From positions 1 through 6,668 of the forward strand of contig CAMZLT010000238.1 of the NCBI GenBank assembly GCA_947311745.1: a stretch of 6,668 bases of DNA, read 5' to 3'. Below the pieces are notes generated by a model. It had not been told where the DNA came from and searched no databases. It saw only the letters and a list, made by a program, of their open reading frames with translations. Below are positions 6,251 to 6,668 of this stretch, one piece after another. How positions within the stretch are numbered: position 1 is the stretch's first letter; each line of letters starts with the position of its first letter. A program made the translations under genes and the position numbers. The stretch is from an uncultured Flavobacteriaceae bacterium (lineage in GTDB: Bacteria; Bacteroidota; Bacteroidia; Flavobacteriales; Flavobacteriaceae).

Positions 6251-6271
6251 TACCTTTCTTATTTAAAGGTA
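6251..6271 (+). promoter_or_regulatory. Hairpin at the predicted 5' end of the surface-protein mRNA
   Basis: TACCTTT (6251-6257) and AAAGGTA (6265-6271) form a perfect 7-bp stem around the loop CTTATTT. It begins where transcription from the 6240-6247 box should start. On the plus strand it is followed by a run of A, not T, so it is not a terminator. A stem at the very 5' end could protect the mRNA from decay; this is inference. Confidence 0.35.
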
Positions 6272-6329
6272 AAAAAACAACAATATCTAATAGTATTAAC
6301 AGAAACTATATTATTATAAAAAATATATT

Positions 6330-6668
6330 ATGAATAATAAATTATTAAATCTTGCACTTATATTTTTTACTTTGCAAGGCTTTTCGCAAATTGTTAATGA
6401 AGGTGTTTTAAAAATTAAAGATGGAACCACTGTATATTTTGGTCAAACCTATACCAATAAAGTTGGTGCAACTCATAACAATGAAGGAAACTTACACTTA
6501 AAAGCCGATTTAATTAATAATGGTACAATGGTGCTTTCCGCTAATGCAGATGCAGCAAATGGCACTACGTATTTTGATAGTAGTACTGCTACAATTCAAA
6601 ATATATCAGGAACAAATGCTGTGGTTTTTGAAAACCTTGAAGTAAATATGACTAATGCCGTAGCAAAA
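6330..6668 (+). CDS. Secreted beta-rich surface protein, N-terminal part (3' end outside window)
   Basis: The open frame runs from an ATG at 6330 off the right edge with 113 codons and no stop. The first 20 residues, MNNKLLNLALIFFTLQGFSQ, form a signal peptide ending in the FSQ pattern common in Flavobacteriaceae, so the product is exported by Sec. The mature part is rich in Asn, Thr, Gly and Ala, with short strand-turn units such as NNEGNLHLKADLINNG and ISGTNAVVFENLEVN, as in parallel-beta or adhesin-like surface proteins of Bacteroidota. Such proteins often carry a C-terminal type IX secretion sorting domain, but that part is not visible here. No enzyme motif is seen. It is divergent from rsgA, with an A/T-rich leader lacking a Shine-Dalgarno sequence. 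Export is well supported; the exact role is not. Confidence 0.8.
   Translation, partial: MNNKLLNLALIFFTLQGFSQIVNEGVLKIKDGTTVYFGQTYTNKVGATHNNEGNLHLKADLINNGTMVLSANADAANGTTYFDSSTATIQNISGTNAVVFENLEVNMTNAVAK

Overview
The window is an AT-rich stretch of chromosome from a member of the Bacteroidota, most likely Flavobacteriaceae. Four things point that way: a SecA tail with no zinc-binding cysteines, a PdxJ with the VNINKIAT-type N-terminus, A-rich leaders without Shine-Dalgarno sequences, and TAnnTTTG-type promoter boxes. The identification rests on recognised protein motifs and recalled family features, not on a search. Most of the window is ordinary core genome. I see no insertion sequence, phage gene, CRISPR array, tRNA or rRNA.

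Layout from left to right: (1) the C-terminal half of secA (+), ending at a clear intrinsic terminator; (2) a convergent gap of about 320 bases, mostly featureless AT-rich DNA, but with a roughly 130-base imperfect palindrome just past the 3' end of nadK; (3) a minus-strand pair, a tandem-CBS protein followed 3 bases later by nadK; (4) a short divergent promoter region; (5) a plus-strand run of pdxJ, a 37-residue FeoB-associated-type Cys-rich membrane peptide, and a small hydrophobic protein with no ATG start; (6) a minus-strand pair, rsgA and dtd, 3 bases apart and converging on that run; (7) a divergent promoter region with a perfect CAAAAATA/TATTTTTG inverted repeat; (8) the first 113 codons of a secreted, beta-rich surface protein (+) that runs off the right edge.

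Functionally these are housekeeping genes: protein export (secA), NADP synthesis (nadK), pyridoxal phosphate synthesis (pdxJ), removal of D-amino acids from tRNA (dtd) and 30S ribosome maturation (rsgA). The CBS protein beside nadK is a likely sensor of adenine nucleotides, but its role is unknown.

The strongest non-coding signal is the palindrome at 2008-2139. Its transition-type mismatches all become G-U pairs when read as RNA from the minus strand and none do from the plus strand, which suggests a structured RNA on the nadK side. The second is the symmetrical promoter arrangement at 6218-6271. Neither amounts to proof of a new system.
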